Positions 1 to 9,631 are shown, counted from the first letter of the stretch. The stretch is 64,000 nt of DNA from Rufibacter sediminis (GCF_014269285.1 NZ_JACOAF010000022.1:186001-250000); one strand, 5' to 3'. Notes: generated by a model not told the origin, from the sequence alone. Numbers and translations: made by a program.

Positions 1-1
1 A

Positions 2-427
2 CAGTACGAAGGAACCGAAATGGGTGTGTCTGAGTACCACACCATCACGCAGGAGCAGATCAACCTGTTTGCAGACGCCACCTTAGACCACCAGTGGATT
101 CACCTGGATGCGGAGCGCGCCCAAACCGAGTCTCCTTTCAAGAGCACCATCGCGCACGGCTACCTGACCGTATCCTTGCTGCCTTATCTCTGGGGGCAGA
201 TCATCCAGATAGAGAACCTGAAAATGCAGGTGAACTATGAGATTGAGAGCCTTCGGTTCAACCAGGCCGTGGTGGTCAACTCTGCGTTGCGCCTGCGTGT
301 GAAACTGCTCTCGGCCAAGGATCTGCGCGGCGTAATCAAAGCCCGCCTGGAAGTGACCATGGAAATTGAGGACAGCCGCAAACCAGCCTTCACCGGGGTC
401 ATCACGTTCCTGTACCATTTCAACTAA
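2..427 (+). CDS. MaoC-like (R)-specific enoyl-CoA hydratase, 5' end outside window
   Basis: Hot-dog-fold hydratase of the MaoC family, expected to hydrate enoyl-CoA thioesters in the cytoplasm. The hydratase motif FADATLDHQWIHLD carries the family's catalytic Asp and His, followed by the HGYLTVSLLP helix. An ATG at 20 could be taken as the start, but the frame stays open to base 2 and reads QYEGTE before it, which matches the segment (EG-x-E-[LM]-GVS) that normally precedes this region in full-length members. The gene is therefore probably cut by the window edge, missing roughly 15-25 N-terminal residues. Family assignment is confident; the exact substrate cannot be told. It is followed by a palindromic repeat that may end the transcript. 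Confidence 0.85.
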   Translation, partial: QYEGTEMGVSEYHTITQEQINLFADATLDHQWIHLDAERAQTESPFKSTIAHGYLTVSLLPYLWGQIIQIENLKMQVNYEIESLRFNQAVVVNSALRLRVKLLSAKDLRGVIKARLEVTMEIEDSRKPAFTGVITFLYHFN

Positions 428-470
428 CCGCAGCAGCCCTCGCAAGCGACTTCCTATCTGCTTCTGTTTT

Positions 471-520
471 GACTTCCGTTTAGGGGCCGTTTTCTCAAAA
501 ATGGCCCCTAAACGGAAGTC
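471..520. repeat. Dispersed palindrome copy (perfect 18-bp arms)
   Basis: Arms at 471-488 and 503-520 are exact reverse complements around a 14-base loop containing GTTTTCTCAAAA. It lies 44 bases after the MaoC stop codon. It belongs to the family with core TTTAGGGGCC / GGCCCCTAAA and probably folds as a hairpin in RNA, so it may serve as a terminator or 3'-end stabiliser. Confidence 0.8.
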
Positions 521-591
521 CTGCGTTAGGCCCTTTCTGAACCATTGCCGCGCAGAGCCAGTATGATAGCTTTTAGTCAAGACAGAATACT

Positions 592-1665
592 ATGAGCACT
601 CTCTTCACGCCTTTACAGATAAGAAACCTCCAACTGAAAAACCGAATTGTGGTTTCGCCCATGTGTCAATACTCGGCGCAGGACGGGTTTGCCAATGACT
701 GGCATTTGGTGCATCTGGGAAGCCGGGCAGTGGGCGGTGCCGGGCTCATCCTCTTTGAAGCCACCGCCGTTTCGCCGGAAGGCCGCATTACGCCAGACGA
801 TTTGGGCCTCTGGCAAGACGAGCACATGCCGTTTCTGCAGCGCATCGTTTCGTTTATAGAAAGCCAGGGATCAGTGGCCGGAGTTCAGCTGGCGCACGCC
901 GGACGCAAGGCCAGCCACCAGTCGCCCTGGAAAGGCGGGGCCGCCATTCCGCCAGACGCCGAAAGTGGTTGGCAGACCGTGGCTCCCAGCGCCGTTCCTT
1001 TTCTGGAAACTGAACCTACTCCCCTGGCCCTGGACCAAGCCGGCATAGCCAAAGTGATCGCTGATTTCAGGGAGGCCGCTCGCCGGGCGCTGGAAGTGGG
1101 ATTCAAAGTGATTGAACTGCACGGCGCGCACGGGTATCTGCTGCATGAGTTCCTCTCGCCGCTGAGCAACCACCGCACCGATGCCTACGGCGGTTCCTTC
1201 GAGAACCGCATCCGATTGCTGCTGGAAGTAACCAAAGCCGTGCGGGAAGTGTGGCCTCTGGAAAATCCATTGTTCGTGCGCCTCTCCGCCACCGACTGGA
1301 CCGAAGGCGGCTGGACCGAGGAAGACTCCATCCAACTGGCCAGCATCCTGAAAGAGCACGAGGTAGATCTGATTGACTGCTCTACCGGCGGAAACGTACC
1401 CAAAGCGCCCATTCCCGTAGGGCCGCTGTACCAGGTGCGCTTCGCGGAAAGCATCAAAAAGCAGGCGGGCATCATGACCGGCGCCGTAGGCATCATCACA
1501 ACCGCCCAGGAAGCCGAAACCATTATTTCCACTGGCCAAGCCGATCTGGTGCTTATCGCCCGGCAATCGCTCCGCGATCCTAATTTCCCGCTGCGGGCGG
1601 CGCATGAACTACACACCGAGGTGGAATGGCCGGTGCAGTATGAACGGGCGCAGTTCCGGTCCTAA
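592..1665 (+). CDS. namA: Old Yellow Enzyme family NADH:flavin oxidoreductase (YqjM type)
   Basis: FMN-dependent ene-reductase of 357 residues, normal length for the YqjM/NamA class, which reduces activated C=C bonds with NADPH. The YqjM-class cysteine is visible in SPMCQYS (Cys25), the substrate-binding His pair in ELHGAHGYLLHEF (His177, His180), and the FMN phosphate region near the C-terminus in LIARQSLRDPNFPLRAA. HRTDAYGGSFENR is the usual OYE signature. It has no signal peptide and is cytosolic. The ATG start directly precedes STLFTPLQIRNL, the standard family N-terminus. It appears to be a single-gene unit ending at the long hairpin at 1689-1738. The in vivo substrate is unknown. Confidence 0.92.
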   Translation: MSTLFTPLQIRNLQLKNRIVVSPMCQYSAQDGFANDWHLVHLGSRAVGGAGLILFEATAVSPEGRITPDDLGLWQDEHMPFLQRIVSFIESQGSVAGVQLAHAGRKASHQSPWKGGAAIPPDAESGWQTVAPSAVPFLETEPTPLALDQAGIAKVIADFREAARRALEVGFKVIELHGAHGYLLHEFLSPLSNHRTDAYGGSFENRIRLLLEVTKAVREVWPLENPLFVRLSATDWTEGGWTEEDSIQLASILKEHEVDLIDCSTGGNVPKAPIPVGPLYQVRFAESIKKQAGIMTGAVGIITTAQEAETIISTGQADLVLIARQSLRDPNFPLRAAHELHTEVEWPVQYERAQFRS

Positions 1666-1688
1666 CCTTTCATAAGTTCCTCAATATG

Positions 1689-1738
1689 GCATTGCGTTTA
1701 GAGGCTCTTTTTGGGAAAAGAGCCTCTAAACGCAATGC
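1689..1738. repeat. Dispersed palindrome copy between convergent genes (perfect 23-bp arms)
   Basis: Arms 1689-1711 and 1716-1738 are exact reverse complements with a 4-base loop (TGGG). It lies between the stop of the plus-strand oxidoreductase and the end of the minus-strand regulator. Each strand has a T run inside the arm, so it could work as a bidirectional terminator. It is the strongest hairpin of the dispersed family in this window. Confidence 0.85.
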
Positions 1739-1780
1739 TTTTTACGTGCATCCATCAGCTAAAGCTTTAGAATCAGCTCG

Positions 1781-4678
1781 CTAGAATTTCAGCATAAAGT
1801 CCGTGAGGTTATCGCTGCGGTCCAGGCAAAGGCGCTTCCGGAGGCGGTAGCGGCTGATCTCCACGCCGCGCACGGAGATGTTGAGCAACTGGGCGATGTC
1901 TTTGGTGGTGAGGTTCAGGCGCAGATACGTGCTGAGTTTGATTTCCTGCGGCGTGAGGTTGGGAAACTGATCCTGCAACCGATGGATAAAGTCGCCGTGC
2001 ACGTGGTTAAAGTGCAGTTCAAACTGTTTCCAGTCAATCTCACTGGTGATGTTCTGGTCAATATTCCGGATGATTTTTTTCAGTTCCTCCTGTGAGGGAG
2101 TCCGCCCACCGTTGTTCAGGATGCTTTGCAGTTCCAGTTTCACGCTGCTCAGCAGTTCGTTCTTGTTGATGAGGTGGATGGTGGAATACGTCAGCTCGCG
2201 GTTCTTGTGGTCCAGCTCAGCCTGGAACTTCTCGTTGCGCAGACGGTCAATCTCCTGCTCGCTCTGGTTGGTGATGTGCCGGATCTCGATCTCCTTCTGC
2301 CCCAGTTTCCGTTCTTTGTCCAGCAAGATGCGGCGCTTCTCGTTCTTGAACCGGTTGTCTACCTGGTAAAAGGCAGCTCCCAGCAGCAGCATCCCCAGGA
2401 TGGTGTACACCACGTAAGCTAAGGTGCTGCGGTAAAATGGAGGCTTCACCACAAACGTAAAGCTTTTGGCCTCACTGATGGTGCCGTAGATGTTGCGCGC
2501 CCGCACCTGGAAAACATAGGTCCCCTCGGGCAGGTTGGTGTATTCTTTCTCGGTTTTGGTGGTCCACTCAGACCAGGCGGTGTCAAAATTTTTCAGGAGG
2601 TACTGAAACTGCGTTTTCTCGGGCTTTTCGTAAAAAGAGGCAGCATACACAAACCGCAGGGAGTTCAGGGCAAACGGAAGCTCAAGACCTGAGGACTTGT
2701 CCAGCAAACGGCCGGACAGCAGCAGCGAATCGGACTCGTTGGAGATGGTGTAGAACTTGGCTAACCGGGTATGGAACGGCGCCATCCGTTTGTTTTTGGC
2801 CGCATTGTAATGGATGAATCCTTCCTTGGCCCCAAACAGCACGTTGTTGATGTCCAGGACCTGAATAAAGCTCAAGTCATCATTCAGCTGCTCCCGCAGG
2901 TTGTTGAACAGCCGGTCTTCCAGGGTGGGTTTCCCGAATTTATCAAACGTGATTTTGCCAACCCGTTGGTTGGAGATGAAATAGATGTTGCCCTGCACGT
3001 CTTCCTCCATCTCAATCACGTGCTCATCCGGGGCAAACAGGCTGGAGTATTTCTTATCCAGCACAAATCGGTCTTTGGCTTTATCGAACCGATACACGCC
3101 GTACATGGCCGGGAAGATAAGTTCGTTCCCGATCTTCTCCATGTTCACCAGGTGGTCGGCGGGCAACCCGTGTTTTGAATTGTAGAACTTCACCGAGGTG
3201 ATTTCCTCTTTCTTCTGATCCAGGGTAATCCGGAACAGCCCTTTGTAGCCGTGGGCCATCCAGAGTTCGCCGTCCTTGTCAAACTCCAGCACCCGCGATG
3301 ATTCCTCCAGGCCAGGGAGGTTCTTCAGAAACGTGAGCCCTTTCTCATCTGCGGAGAGCAGACTGATGCCCTTGTACGTGCCCATCACTACCTTGCCGGG
3401 CTGGTTGGGCAGCGGTACGAACTCCCAGGCGCCGGCTCCCGGGTATAGCTGCGTCGCCTGCCCCTCTTTGACCAGAAAAGGCCCGTTGTGGTGCCCCATC
3501 ATGACCTGGTTCCAGATCTGGCTGAGGTGGTAAACCTGGCCGGTGCCGTTAGGAACCGGGGCAAAGCTCTTCTTTGGGGAAGACACGTCAGAGACAAACA
3601 AACCGCTGTTGGTGCCCAGGTACAGGTTATTTCCTTTCTGCAACGCCGCATACCCCGTCCCGGACAACCCCATGGTCCCGTCCAGCCGACTGAAGGGGGA
3701 ACTCAGTTCCACCATGGAAATGCCGTTGTTCATGGCCAGCCACAGGTTGTCCTGCGTATCCTGGTACAGCGTGTGGATGGTATTGTCCAGCAGTCCTTCG
3801 CGTAGGGTCGTGTTCAGCAACAGACGTCCCCGGTTATCCATGAGCACCAGGCCTTTATTCTGGGTAGCCAACGCAAAGTTCCCGTCTTTTAATAGCAATG
3901 CCTGGTTGATGATCAGCCCGTTGCCTACCACCTCCTGAGACAACTGGAACGGCGCTACCGCATGGCCATCATATAAGTACACCCCATCTTTGATGGTGAA
4001 GATGAGCAGTTGGTTTTTATCAAAGGGCAAGATGGAGGCAATCTGTTTATCGGCGAAAAAGTTACCACCGGGCAGCAGGTGCAGCGCATTGTTCTCCAGC
4101 AAAGCCAGTCCCTTGCCCCACATGAGGGAATAGATTTCCCGGTTCACCTGAAAGGAGAAATCTAAAGGAGTATCTGGCACCAGGACCTGCACCTTTTTAC
4201 CCGGCGCATAAGAATAGATGTTCTTGAAGGTAAAGAAATAGATACGCCCCCCTTGCTCATAGATGCGCCACACCTCGTCAAAGTTCCGGTACTTTTGTGG
4301 TAGGCTGTCGGCGAGGGAAAAGTACTGGAGCACGCCCTGCTTGTCTGGCTGGAAGTACCCGAAATCGGCTTGGCTGCCCACGTAAACTTTTCCGTCCTCG
4401 CCCACATAGACAGACCGCACCTTGGTTCCGCTTTTAGGGGAATACAGGCTCCAGGTAGCGCCGTCAAACTCCAGCAATCCGAAGTTATTGGCAATGTACA
4501 GCAGTTCCCGATCGTCCTGCACCATGCCCCAACTCTGGATGCCTCCCTTGAATTCCTCGGGTTTGTAATTCCGGATAACCGGGTGCCCAAAGAAGTACTG
4601 TTGCGCCTGACCTGTTGTGGTAGTCAGCACCACCAAAACTGCCAGAATCCATTGCCTAAAAGGTCTATTGCCTAGCAT
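1781..4678 (-). CDS. Membrane-anchored sensor regulator: beta-propeller, Y_Y_Y domain, LuxR-type HTH
   Basis: A 965-residue one-polypeptide sensor. An N-terminal signal (about residues 1-25) is followed by two propeller-like Reg_prop repeat blocks (to about 690; motifs such as NTIHTLYQDTQDNLWLAMNN), a Y_Y_Y immunoglobulin-like domain (LPEGTYVFQVRARN), one membrane span (LAYVVYTILGMLLLGAAFY), a charged coiled coil, and a C-terminal LuxR/GerE-like helix-turn-helix (LTPQEIKLSTYLR, TKDIAQLLNISVRGVEISR). It resembles hybrid two-component sensors of Bacteroides, but no histidine kinase or receiver domain is present, so the HTH appears to be coupled directly through the membrane. It is divergent from the SusC/SusD genes, so it probably senses glucan fragments in the periplasm and controls them. 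The sensed ligand is inference. Confidence 0.88.
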   Translation of the reverse strand: MLGNRPFRQWILAVLVVLTTTTGQAQQYFFGHPVIRNYKPEEFKGGIQSWGMVQDDRELLYIANNFGLLEFDGATWSLYSPKSGTKVRSVYVGEDGKVYVGSQADFGYFQPDKQGVLQYFSLADSLPQKYRNFDEVWRIYEQGGRIYFFTFKNIYSYAPGKKVQVLVPDTPLDFSFQVNREIYSLMWGKGLALLENNALHLLPGGNFFADKQIASILPFDKNQLLIFTIKDGVYLYDGHAVAPFQLSQEVVGNGLIINQALLLKDGNFALATQNKGLVLMDNRGRLLLNTTLREGLLDNTIHTLYQDTQDNLWLAMNNGISMVELSSPFSRLDGTMGLSGTGYAALQKGNNLYLGTNSGLFVSDVSSPKKSFAPVPNGTGQVYHLSQIWNQVMMGHHNGPFLVKEGQATQLYPGAGAWEFVPLPNQPGKVVMGTYKGISLLSADEKGLTFLKNLPGLEESSRVLEFDKDGELWMAHGYKGLFRITLDQKKEEITSVKFYNSKHGLPADHLVNMEKIGNELIFPAMYGVYRFDKAKDRFVLDKKYSSLFAPDEHVIEMEEDVQGNIYFISNQRVGKITFDKFGKPTLEDRLFNNLREQLNDDLSFIQVLDINNVLFGAKEGFIHYNAAKNKRMAPFHTRLAKFYTISNESDSLLLSGRLLDKSSGLELPFALNSLRFVYAASFYEKPEKTQFQYLLKNFDTAWSEWTTKTEKEYTNLPEGTYVFQVRARNIYGTISEAKSFTFVVKPPFYRSTLAYVVYTILGMLLLGAAFYQVDNRFKNEKRRILLDKERKLGQKEIEIRHITNQSEQEIDRLRNEKFQAELDHKNRELTYSTIHLINKNELLSSVKLELQSILNNGGRTPSQEELKKIIRNIDQNITSEIDWKQFELHFNHVHGDFIHRLQDQFPNLTPQEIKLSTYLRLNLTTKDIAQLLNISVRGVEISRYRLRKRLCLDRSDNLTDFMLKF

Positions 4679-4715
4679 ACCAATGCAACATTTGTATAAT
4701 CTAGTTTAAATGTAC

Positions 4716-4851
4716 TGATGTAATTGCTAAAAATTAATTTTTACTCCAAATTTTTATAATTACCGCACAAACAGCCTGAAAAGGGAGATTTTACCTACTT
4801 GATGTAATTCTGATGTAATGGTTTACGCGCCTCTGATGTAGTTATGATGTA
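4716..4851 (+). promoter_or_regulatory. Five phased TGATGTA repeats between divergent regulator and susC
   Basis: The heptamer TGATGTA occurs at 4716, 4800, 4811, 4834 and 4845, all in the same orientation, usually followed by AT or GT. Two pairs are 11 bp apart (4800/4811 and 4834/4845) and the pairs are 23 bp apart, so four copies lie on nearly the same face of the helix. They sit 80-130 bp before the susC ATG and upstream of the regulator start. They are good candidates for binding sites of the LuxR-type regulator encoded next door; that link is inferred. Confidence 0.6.
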
Positions 4852-4930
4852 CCGTCTTGCTAGGAGAGACCTCCCAGCTTCCTCTACATTTATGGCAGCT
4901 TAACCGCTAAAGAACTAACCAATCTTACAC

Positions 4931-7900
4931 ATGAAGAAAAAGCTACTAGTACTCTTGCTATGCCATCTCTGTGGGATAGCTCTTGCCCAGACTTCTATTA
5001 CTGGGCGCGTCACCTCAGCCAGGGGCGGGGAACCGTTACCCGGCGTAAGTGTCGTGGTGAAAGGCACCACCGCCGGGTCTTCCACAGACGTAGACGGCAG
5101 GTTCCAGATTCAGGCTCCCGCCACCGGCACCACCCTGGTATTCTCTTATATAGGCTTCGTTTCCAAAGAAGAACCCATCAATGGCAGAACCACTATTGAT
5201 ATCGCCTTACAAGATGACCAGCGCGCTTTGGAAGAAGTGGTAGTAGTGGGCTACGGAACGCAGCTCCGACGCGAAGTCACCTCGGCCATCTCTTCCGTTA
5301 CGCCAGAGGAAATCACCCAAACCCCGGTCACCCGCATTGAACAAGCCTTACAGGGCAGAGTAGCGGGCGTACAGGTGACCAACATTTCCGGTCAGCCCGG
5401 TGATGCGCCCACAGTTCGCATCAGGGGCATCGGCTCTACCGGCAATTCAAGTCCGCTGTACATAGTAGACGGGTTTCCAGTGGGAGGCATTGACTACCTC
5501 AACCCCGGCGATATTGAATCCTTGGAAGTTTTGAAAGATGCTGCCTCGGCGGCCATTTACGGAGCCCGGGGCGGAAACGGCGTGGTGCTCATCACCACCA
5601 AACAAGGCAAAAGGGACGGCAACATGAACGTCTCCTATGACGGCTATGTGGGCATCCAGAATCCCTGGCGGAAACTGGAGCTTCTGAACGCCCGCGAGTA
5701 CGCCACCATCATGAATGAAGGAGCCGCCAATGCGGGTTCTCCCCCTCCGTTCGCTGACCCGTCCCAGTTTGGGGAAGGCACCGATTGGCAAGATGCTATT
5801 TTCGAGAAGAATGCCCTCATTCAGAACCACCAGGTCACCATTAACGGCGGCAATGAGAAATCTGGGTACTCAGCGGCCCTCTCCTTCTTTGATCAGGACG
5901 GCATTGTGGGTGGCGACAAATCCAACTTCCAGCGCTACACGGCCCGGGTGAACGCCGACAACCAGGTAAAAAGCTGGTTGAAATTCGGAACCAACTTAGC
6001 CTATACGCACATTAAAAGAAGAGCTTTTGATGCCAACCAGGAATTTGGCGGGATTCTGAGCAACGCCCTCAACCTTGACCCCATGACGCCTGTTTATGAA
6101 ACAGATCCTGCAAAACTGGCCCAAACCACCTACACGCTCAACCCCGTAGTGCGGGATGACCAGGGCCGGGTCTTTGGCATCTCCCCGTTTGTGTCACAAG
6201 AAGTGGTGAACCCATTAGCCCGCCTACAGGTCATGAACGGCCTCACCAACGTAGACAAGCTGGTGGGCAACATCTACGGTGAACTGAAGCTTTTGGAAGG
6301 CCTCACCTTCCGGTCTACTTTAGGCATCGACCTGGCCTATGTAGTGTCCAGCAATTACAACCCGGTTTACTTCCTGAACGCTGCCCAGCAAAACGGGACG
6401 GCTTTGGTGTCCAGGGGCACAGACCGGTACTACACCTGGCAGGCGGAAAATTACTTCAACTACAACAAAGAGTTCGGTGACCACAGTCTGGGCTTAACCG
6501 CAGGAACGTCGGCCCTGAAAACCCATAACGAAGGGTTGTATGGCTCCAACACAGGTTTGGTCACCACTGACCGGGACATGGCTTACCTGAACCTGGCCGT
6601 AGGAGCCGGAACTGCCATTGCCACGGGTGGGGCGAGCGAAAGAACCTTGCTGTCCTTCTTCGGGCGAGCGAACTACGGTTTCAAAGGCCGGTATCTGTTT
6701 TCAGCCACCGTGCGGAGAGACGGCTCTTCCCGTTTCGGGGAAAACAACAAGTACGCCACCTTTCCTTCTTTCTCAGCGGGCTGGGTGCTATCTGATGAGC
6801 CTTTCTTCCCGCAATCCAGCACCTTCAATTTCGCCAAGTTAAGAGCTTCCTGGGGGCAGAATGGAAATGAAGAGATCGGCGGGTTCTACCCTTGGGCCGC
6901 CCGAGTTGGGGTTGGACGAGGCTACAGCTTTTATGCCCCTACCGGCAGAGGGTACACCAGCGGTGCCGCCGCTGAAGCCGCCGCCAACCCAGACTTACGC
7001 TGGGAAACGTCAGAACAGACCAACGTGGGCTTGGATCTAGCCTTCTTCAACAACGCCCTCTCTGTTACCGCAGATTACTACGTGAAATCAACCAAAGGCT
7101 TGCTGGTGACGCCTCCCATCTTAGGAAGCACCGGTTACAATGCCCCTCCGGTTAACGGGGGCTCCGTCAGAAACTCGGGCTTTGAACTGGCCCTGAACTA
7201 CAACGGCAACGTGAGTAGCCTGGGATACAGCGTGGGAATTAACGGAAGCATCAACAAAAACGAGGTAACCAGCATCAACAACGCTGAGAAAATTCTCCAG
7301 GGCGCTTCTTTCTCCACTTATGGCGTAGCCTCCCGCAGCATGGTGGGGGAACCCGTGGGTTATTTGTACGGCTATAAAACCGCCGGTATTTTCCAGAACC
7401 AGGCCGAAGTAGAGGCGCAGTCACTGCAGACTAATGCCGTACCCGGCGATGTGCGGTTTGTTGACTTGAACAACGACGGCAAACTGACCGGCGATGACCG
7501 CACCAAAATTGGAAACCCTACGCCTAAAGCTGTTTTGGGCCTGAATTTGGGATTTGACTTCAAAAACTTCGATCTCAACGCCTTCTTCAACGGTGCCTTC
7601 GGTCATCAGATCTTCAATGGTATCCGGCGCTATGACATTCCAAGGGCCAACATGCAGACCAAATTCCTGAACCGCTGGACCGGCGAGGGCAGCACCAATG
7701 AATACCCAAGATTCACCTGGAATGACACCAACGGAAACTACACCAAGCTATCTGATCTGTATGTGGAAGACGGAGACTTTGTACGGTTGAAAACTTTGCA
7801 GTTGGGCTACAATCTGCCTTCTGCGGCTCTCACAAAAATCCATCTCCAGAAACTACGCATCTACGTGTCAGCCGACAATCTACTCACCTTCACCGACTAC

Positions 7901-8011
7901 TCTGGATTTGACCCCGAAATAGGAGCCAGAGGCAGCCTTGACATTGGAATTGATCGCGGAGTGTATCCGCAGTCCAAGACCTTCAGAGTAGGATTCAACG
8001 CCACCTTCTAA
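4931..8011 (+). CDS. SusC/RagA-type TonB-dependent outer-membrane transporter (beta-glucan locus)
   Basis: Outer-membrane receptor of 1026 residues that imports oligosaccharides using TonB energy, working with the SusD-like lipoprotein encoded next. A signal peptide ends near LCGIALAQ. A carboxypeptidase-regulatory-like domain (about 22-105; ITGRVTSARGGEPLPGVSVVVKG) precedes the plug domain, which begins at EEVVVVGYGTQ and contains IRGIGSTGNSSPLYIVDGF and GARGGNGVVLITTK. A beta-barrel fills the rest and ends in the aromatic strand FRVGFNATF. The stop codon shares one base with an ATG of the next frame, typical of SusC-SusD coupling. The GH16 and GH3 genes downstream suggest laminarin-like or other beta-1,3-glucan oligosaccharides as cargo. 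Confidence 0.95.
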   Translation: MKKKLLVLLLCHLCGIALAQTSITGRVTSARGGEPLPGVSVVVKGTTAGSSTDVDGRFQIQAPATGTTLVFSYIGFVSKEEPINGRTTIDIALQDDQRALEEVVVVGYGTQLRREVTSAISSVTPEEITQTPVTRIEQALQGRVAGVQVTNISGQPGDAPTVRIRGIGSTGNSSPLYIVDGFPVGGIDYLNPGDIESLEVLKDAASAAIYGARGGNGVVLITTKQGKRDGNMNVSYDGYVGIQNPWRKLELLNAREYATIMNEGAANAGSPPPFADPSQFGEGTDWQDAIFEKNALIQNHQVTINGGNEKSGYSAALSFFDQDGIVGGDKSNFQRYTARVNADNQVKSWLKFGTNLAYTHIKRRAFDANQEFGGILSNALNLDPMTPVYETDPAKLAQTTYTLNPVVRDDQGRVFGISPFVSQEVVNPLARLQVMNGLTNVDKLVGNIYGELKLLEGLTFRSTLGIDLAYVVSSNYNPVYFLNAAQQNGTALVSRGTDRYYTWQAENYFNYNKEFGDHSLGLTAGTSALKTHNEGLYGSNTGLVTTDRDMAYLNLAVGAGTAIATGGASERTLLSFFGRANYGFKGRYLFSATVRRDGSSRFGENNKYATFPSFSAGWVLSDEPFFPQSSTFNFAKLRASWGQNGNEEIGGFYPWAARVGVGRGYSFYAPTGRGYTSGAAAEAAANPDLRWETSEQTNVGLDLAFFNNALSVTADYYVKSTKGLLVTPPILGSTGYNAPPVNGGSVRNSGFELALNYNGNVSSLGYSVGINGSINKNEVTSINNAEKILQGASFSTYGVASRSMVGEPVGYLYGYKTAGIFQNQAEVEAQSLQTNAVPGDVRFVDLNNDGKLTGDDRTKIGNPTPKAVLGLNLGFDFKNFDLNAFFNGAFGHQIFNGIRRYDIPRANMQTKFLNRWTGEGSTNEYPRFTWNDTNGNYTKLSDLYVEDGDFVRLKTLQLGYNLPSAALTKIHLQKLRIYVSADNLLTFTDYSGFDPEIGARGSLDIGIDRGVYPQSKTFRVGFNATF

Positions 8012-8022
8012 TGCCAACCTCC

Positions 8023-9609
8023 ATGAAAAATATAACTCAAAAAACATCCAGATTACTTCTCATAGGTGTGTTCCTGGGGGTTACCGCCACCAGCTGCGAC
8101 AGCTTTCTTGACCAGGAGCCGCTAGACACCAGAATTGAAGAGACCTTCTATAAAACGCAGGCAGATGCCACCGAAGCCTTGATTGGGGTGTATGATGTTC
8201 TCCAGTGGAATACGGTCATCGGGTTCCATCCTACTCCTCTGGTGCTGGATGTCCTTTCCGATGATGCCTATTCAGCGGGCCAGCCTTCCTCAGAGCCCTC
8301 GCTGCTGCAGATGGACCGGCACCAGATCCTGACCACCAATGGTGAGGTACAAGGTCTTTGGAAAAAGCACTACATCGGAATTTCGCGGGCCAATACCCTA
8401 CTCCAGAAAATAGAAGGCATAGAGGCTCCTGAAGATTTCAAGAAAAGAACCATTGCCGAAGCCAAGTTCCTGAGAGCCCACTTCTATCTTGATCTGGTGC
8501 GCCTGTTTGAAAACGTTCCCTTGATTTTAGCGCCGCAGATTGCCTCTGAATACAACCAGCCCCAGGCAACGCCTAAAGCAGTCTATGATCAGATTGCGCT
8601 GGATTTAACCGATGCGATCGCAGATTTGCCTGCGTCTGACTTACGCACTAGCACCGGCCGGGCCACCAAATGGGCCGCTAAAGCCTTGCTGGCGAAGGCC
8701 TACCTGTTCTACAAAGGAGTATACAACCAAGAATTGCAGGCAGGCGGCACCACCGTAAATGCCCAGGCAGCCCTCCAGCACCTGAATGACATCATCGCCT
8801 CCAGTGGTCACAACCTTCTGCCTAATTATGCAGACAACTTCACCAGAGCCAATGAGTTCAGCATAGAGTCTGTGTGGGAAATCTCCTACTCAGACGAAAA
8901 CCCTTGGTTTGACTGGGGCTATGTACAAGGCGGTGAAGGCAACATGCAGCCGCAGCAGCAAGGGCCTCGCATTAAAAACACGGGTATTGAAAACTATCTG
9001 GCTGGCTGGAGTACTGCCACTCCCACCCAAGAATTGTATGACGCCTTTGCAGCAAATGACCCGCGCCGAGACGCCACCATCTTAGCTGAAACCGAATTGG
9101 CAGGGGGCAAAGACAACCTGAACATTGGATACCAGCACACGGGGTATTTCAGCCAGAAGTACACCACCTCCAAAGAATACAGGCCCTCTGGGGGCCAACT
9201 AGAGCTGAACTGGGGAAACAACTACCGCGCCATCCGGTTCTCTGACGTGCTGCTAATGGCTTCTGAACTTATGGTTATGACCGGTACCGGTGACGCACAA
9301 GTCCCGTTAACCCGCGTAAGGGCCAGAGTAGGCTTAGCCCCAGTGCCTGCCACCCTGGACAACATCTACCAGGAACGCCGGTTAGAGCTCGCGCTGGAAG
9401 GCCACCGGTACTGGGATTTGTTGCGCCGCGGGACCGCTGTAGCCAATGCGGCCATCACGGTTAACCGATCTACCTTGCCAGCTTCCTATGTAGGCACCCT
9501 TAGTGATTTCAACCTCCAGTTTAACCCAGCCAGAAAAGGGTTCCTGCCCATTCCGCAGAGTGAAATTGACCTTTCCGCAGGGGTGCTCAAACCAAACGCC
9601 GGGTATTAA
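8023..9609 (+). CDS. SusD/RagB-type glycan-binding lipoprotein (beta-glucan locus)
   Basis: Surface lipoprotein that forms the lid of the SusC pore and binds oligosaccharides. The frame opens at 8011, overlapping the susC stop, but the signal peptide begins at the ATG at 8023 (MKNITQKTSRLLLIG), with lipobox cysteine in VTATSCDSFLDQEP; that start is preferred. The SusD-like N-terminal region (TEALIGVYDVLQWN, RANTLLQKIEG, AEAKFLRAHFYLDLVRLFENVPLI) and the RagB/SusD C-terminal part (YRAIRFSDVLLMASELM, ERRLELALEGHRYWDLLRRG, and FLPIPQSEIDL near the end) are all present. About 528 residues, normal length. It is translationally coupled to susC. Confidence 0.95.
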   Translation: MKNITQKTSRLLLIGVFLGVTATSCDSFLDQEPLDTRIEETFYKTQADATEALIGVYDVLQWNTVIGFHPTPLVLDVLSDDAYSAGQPSSEPSLLQMDRHQILTTNGEVQGLWKKHYIGISRANTLLQKIEGIEAPEDFKKRTIAEAKFLRAHFYLDLVRLFENVPLILAPQIASEYNQPQATPKAVYDQIALDLTDAIADLPASDLRTSTGRATKWAAKALLAKAYLFYKGVYNQELQAGGTTVNAQAALQHLNDIIASSGHNLLPNYADNFTRANEFSIESVWEISYSDENPWFDWGYVQGGEGNMQPQQQGPRIKNTGIENYLAGWSTATPTQELYDAFAANDPRRDATILAETELAGGKDNLNIGYQHTGYFSQKYTTSKEYRPSGGQLELNWGNNYRAIRFSDVLLMASELMVMTGTGDAQVPLTRVRARVGLAPVPATLDNIYQERRLELALEGHRYWDLLRRGTAVANAAITVNRSTLPASYVGTLSDFNLQFNPARKGFLPIPQSEIDLSAGVLKPNAGY

Positions 9610-9631
9610 TCTCACATCCTACCAATAAAAC

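Noticed and set aside
871-1605. 244-codon minus-strand frame opposite the Old Yellow Enzyme gene
   Set aside because: Composition is that of a GC-rich antisense shadow; no motif or signal, and the plus strand encodes a clear enzyme.
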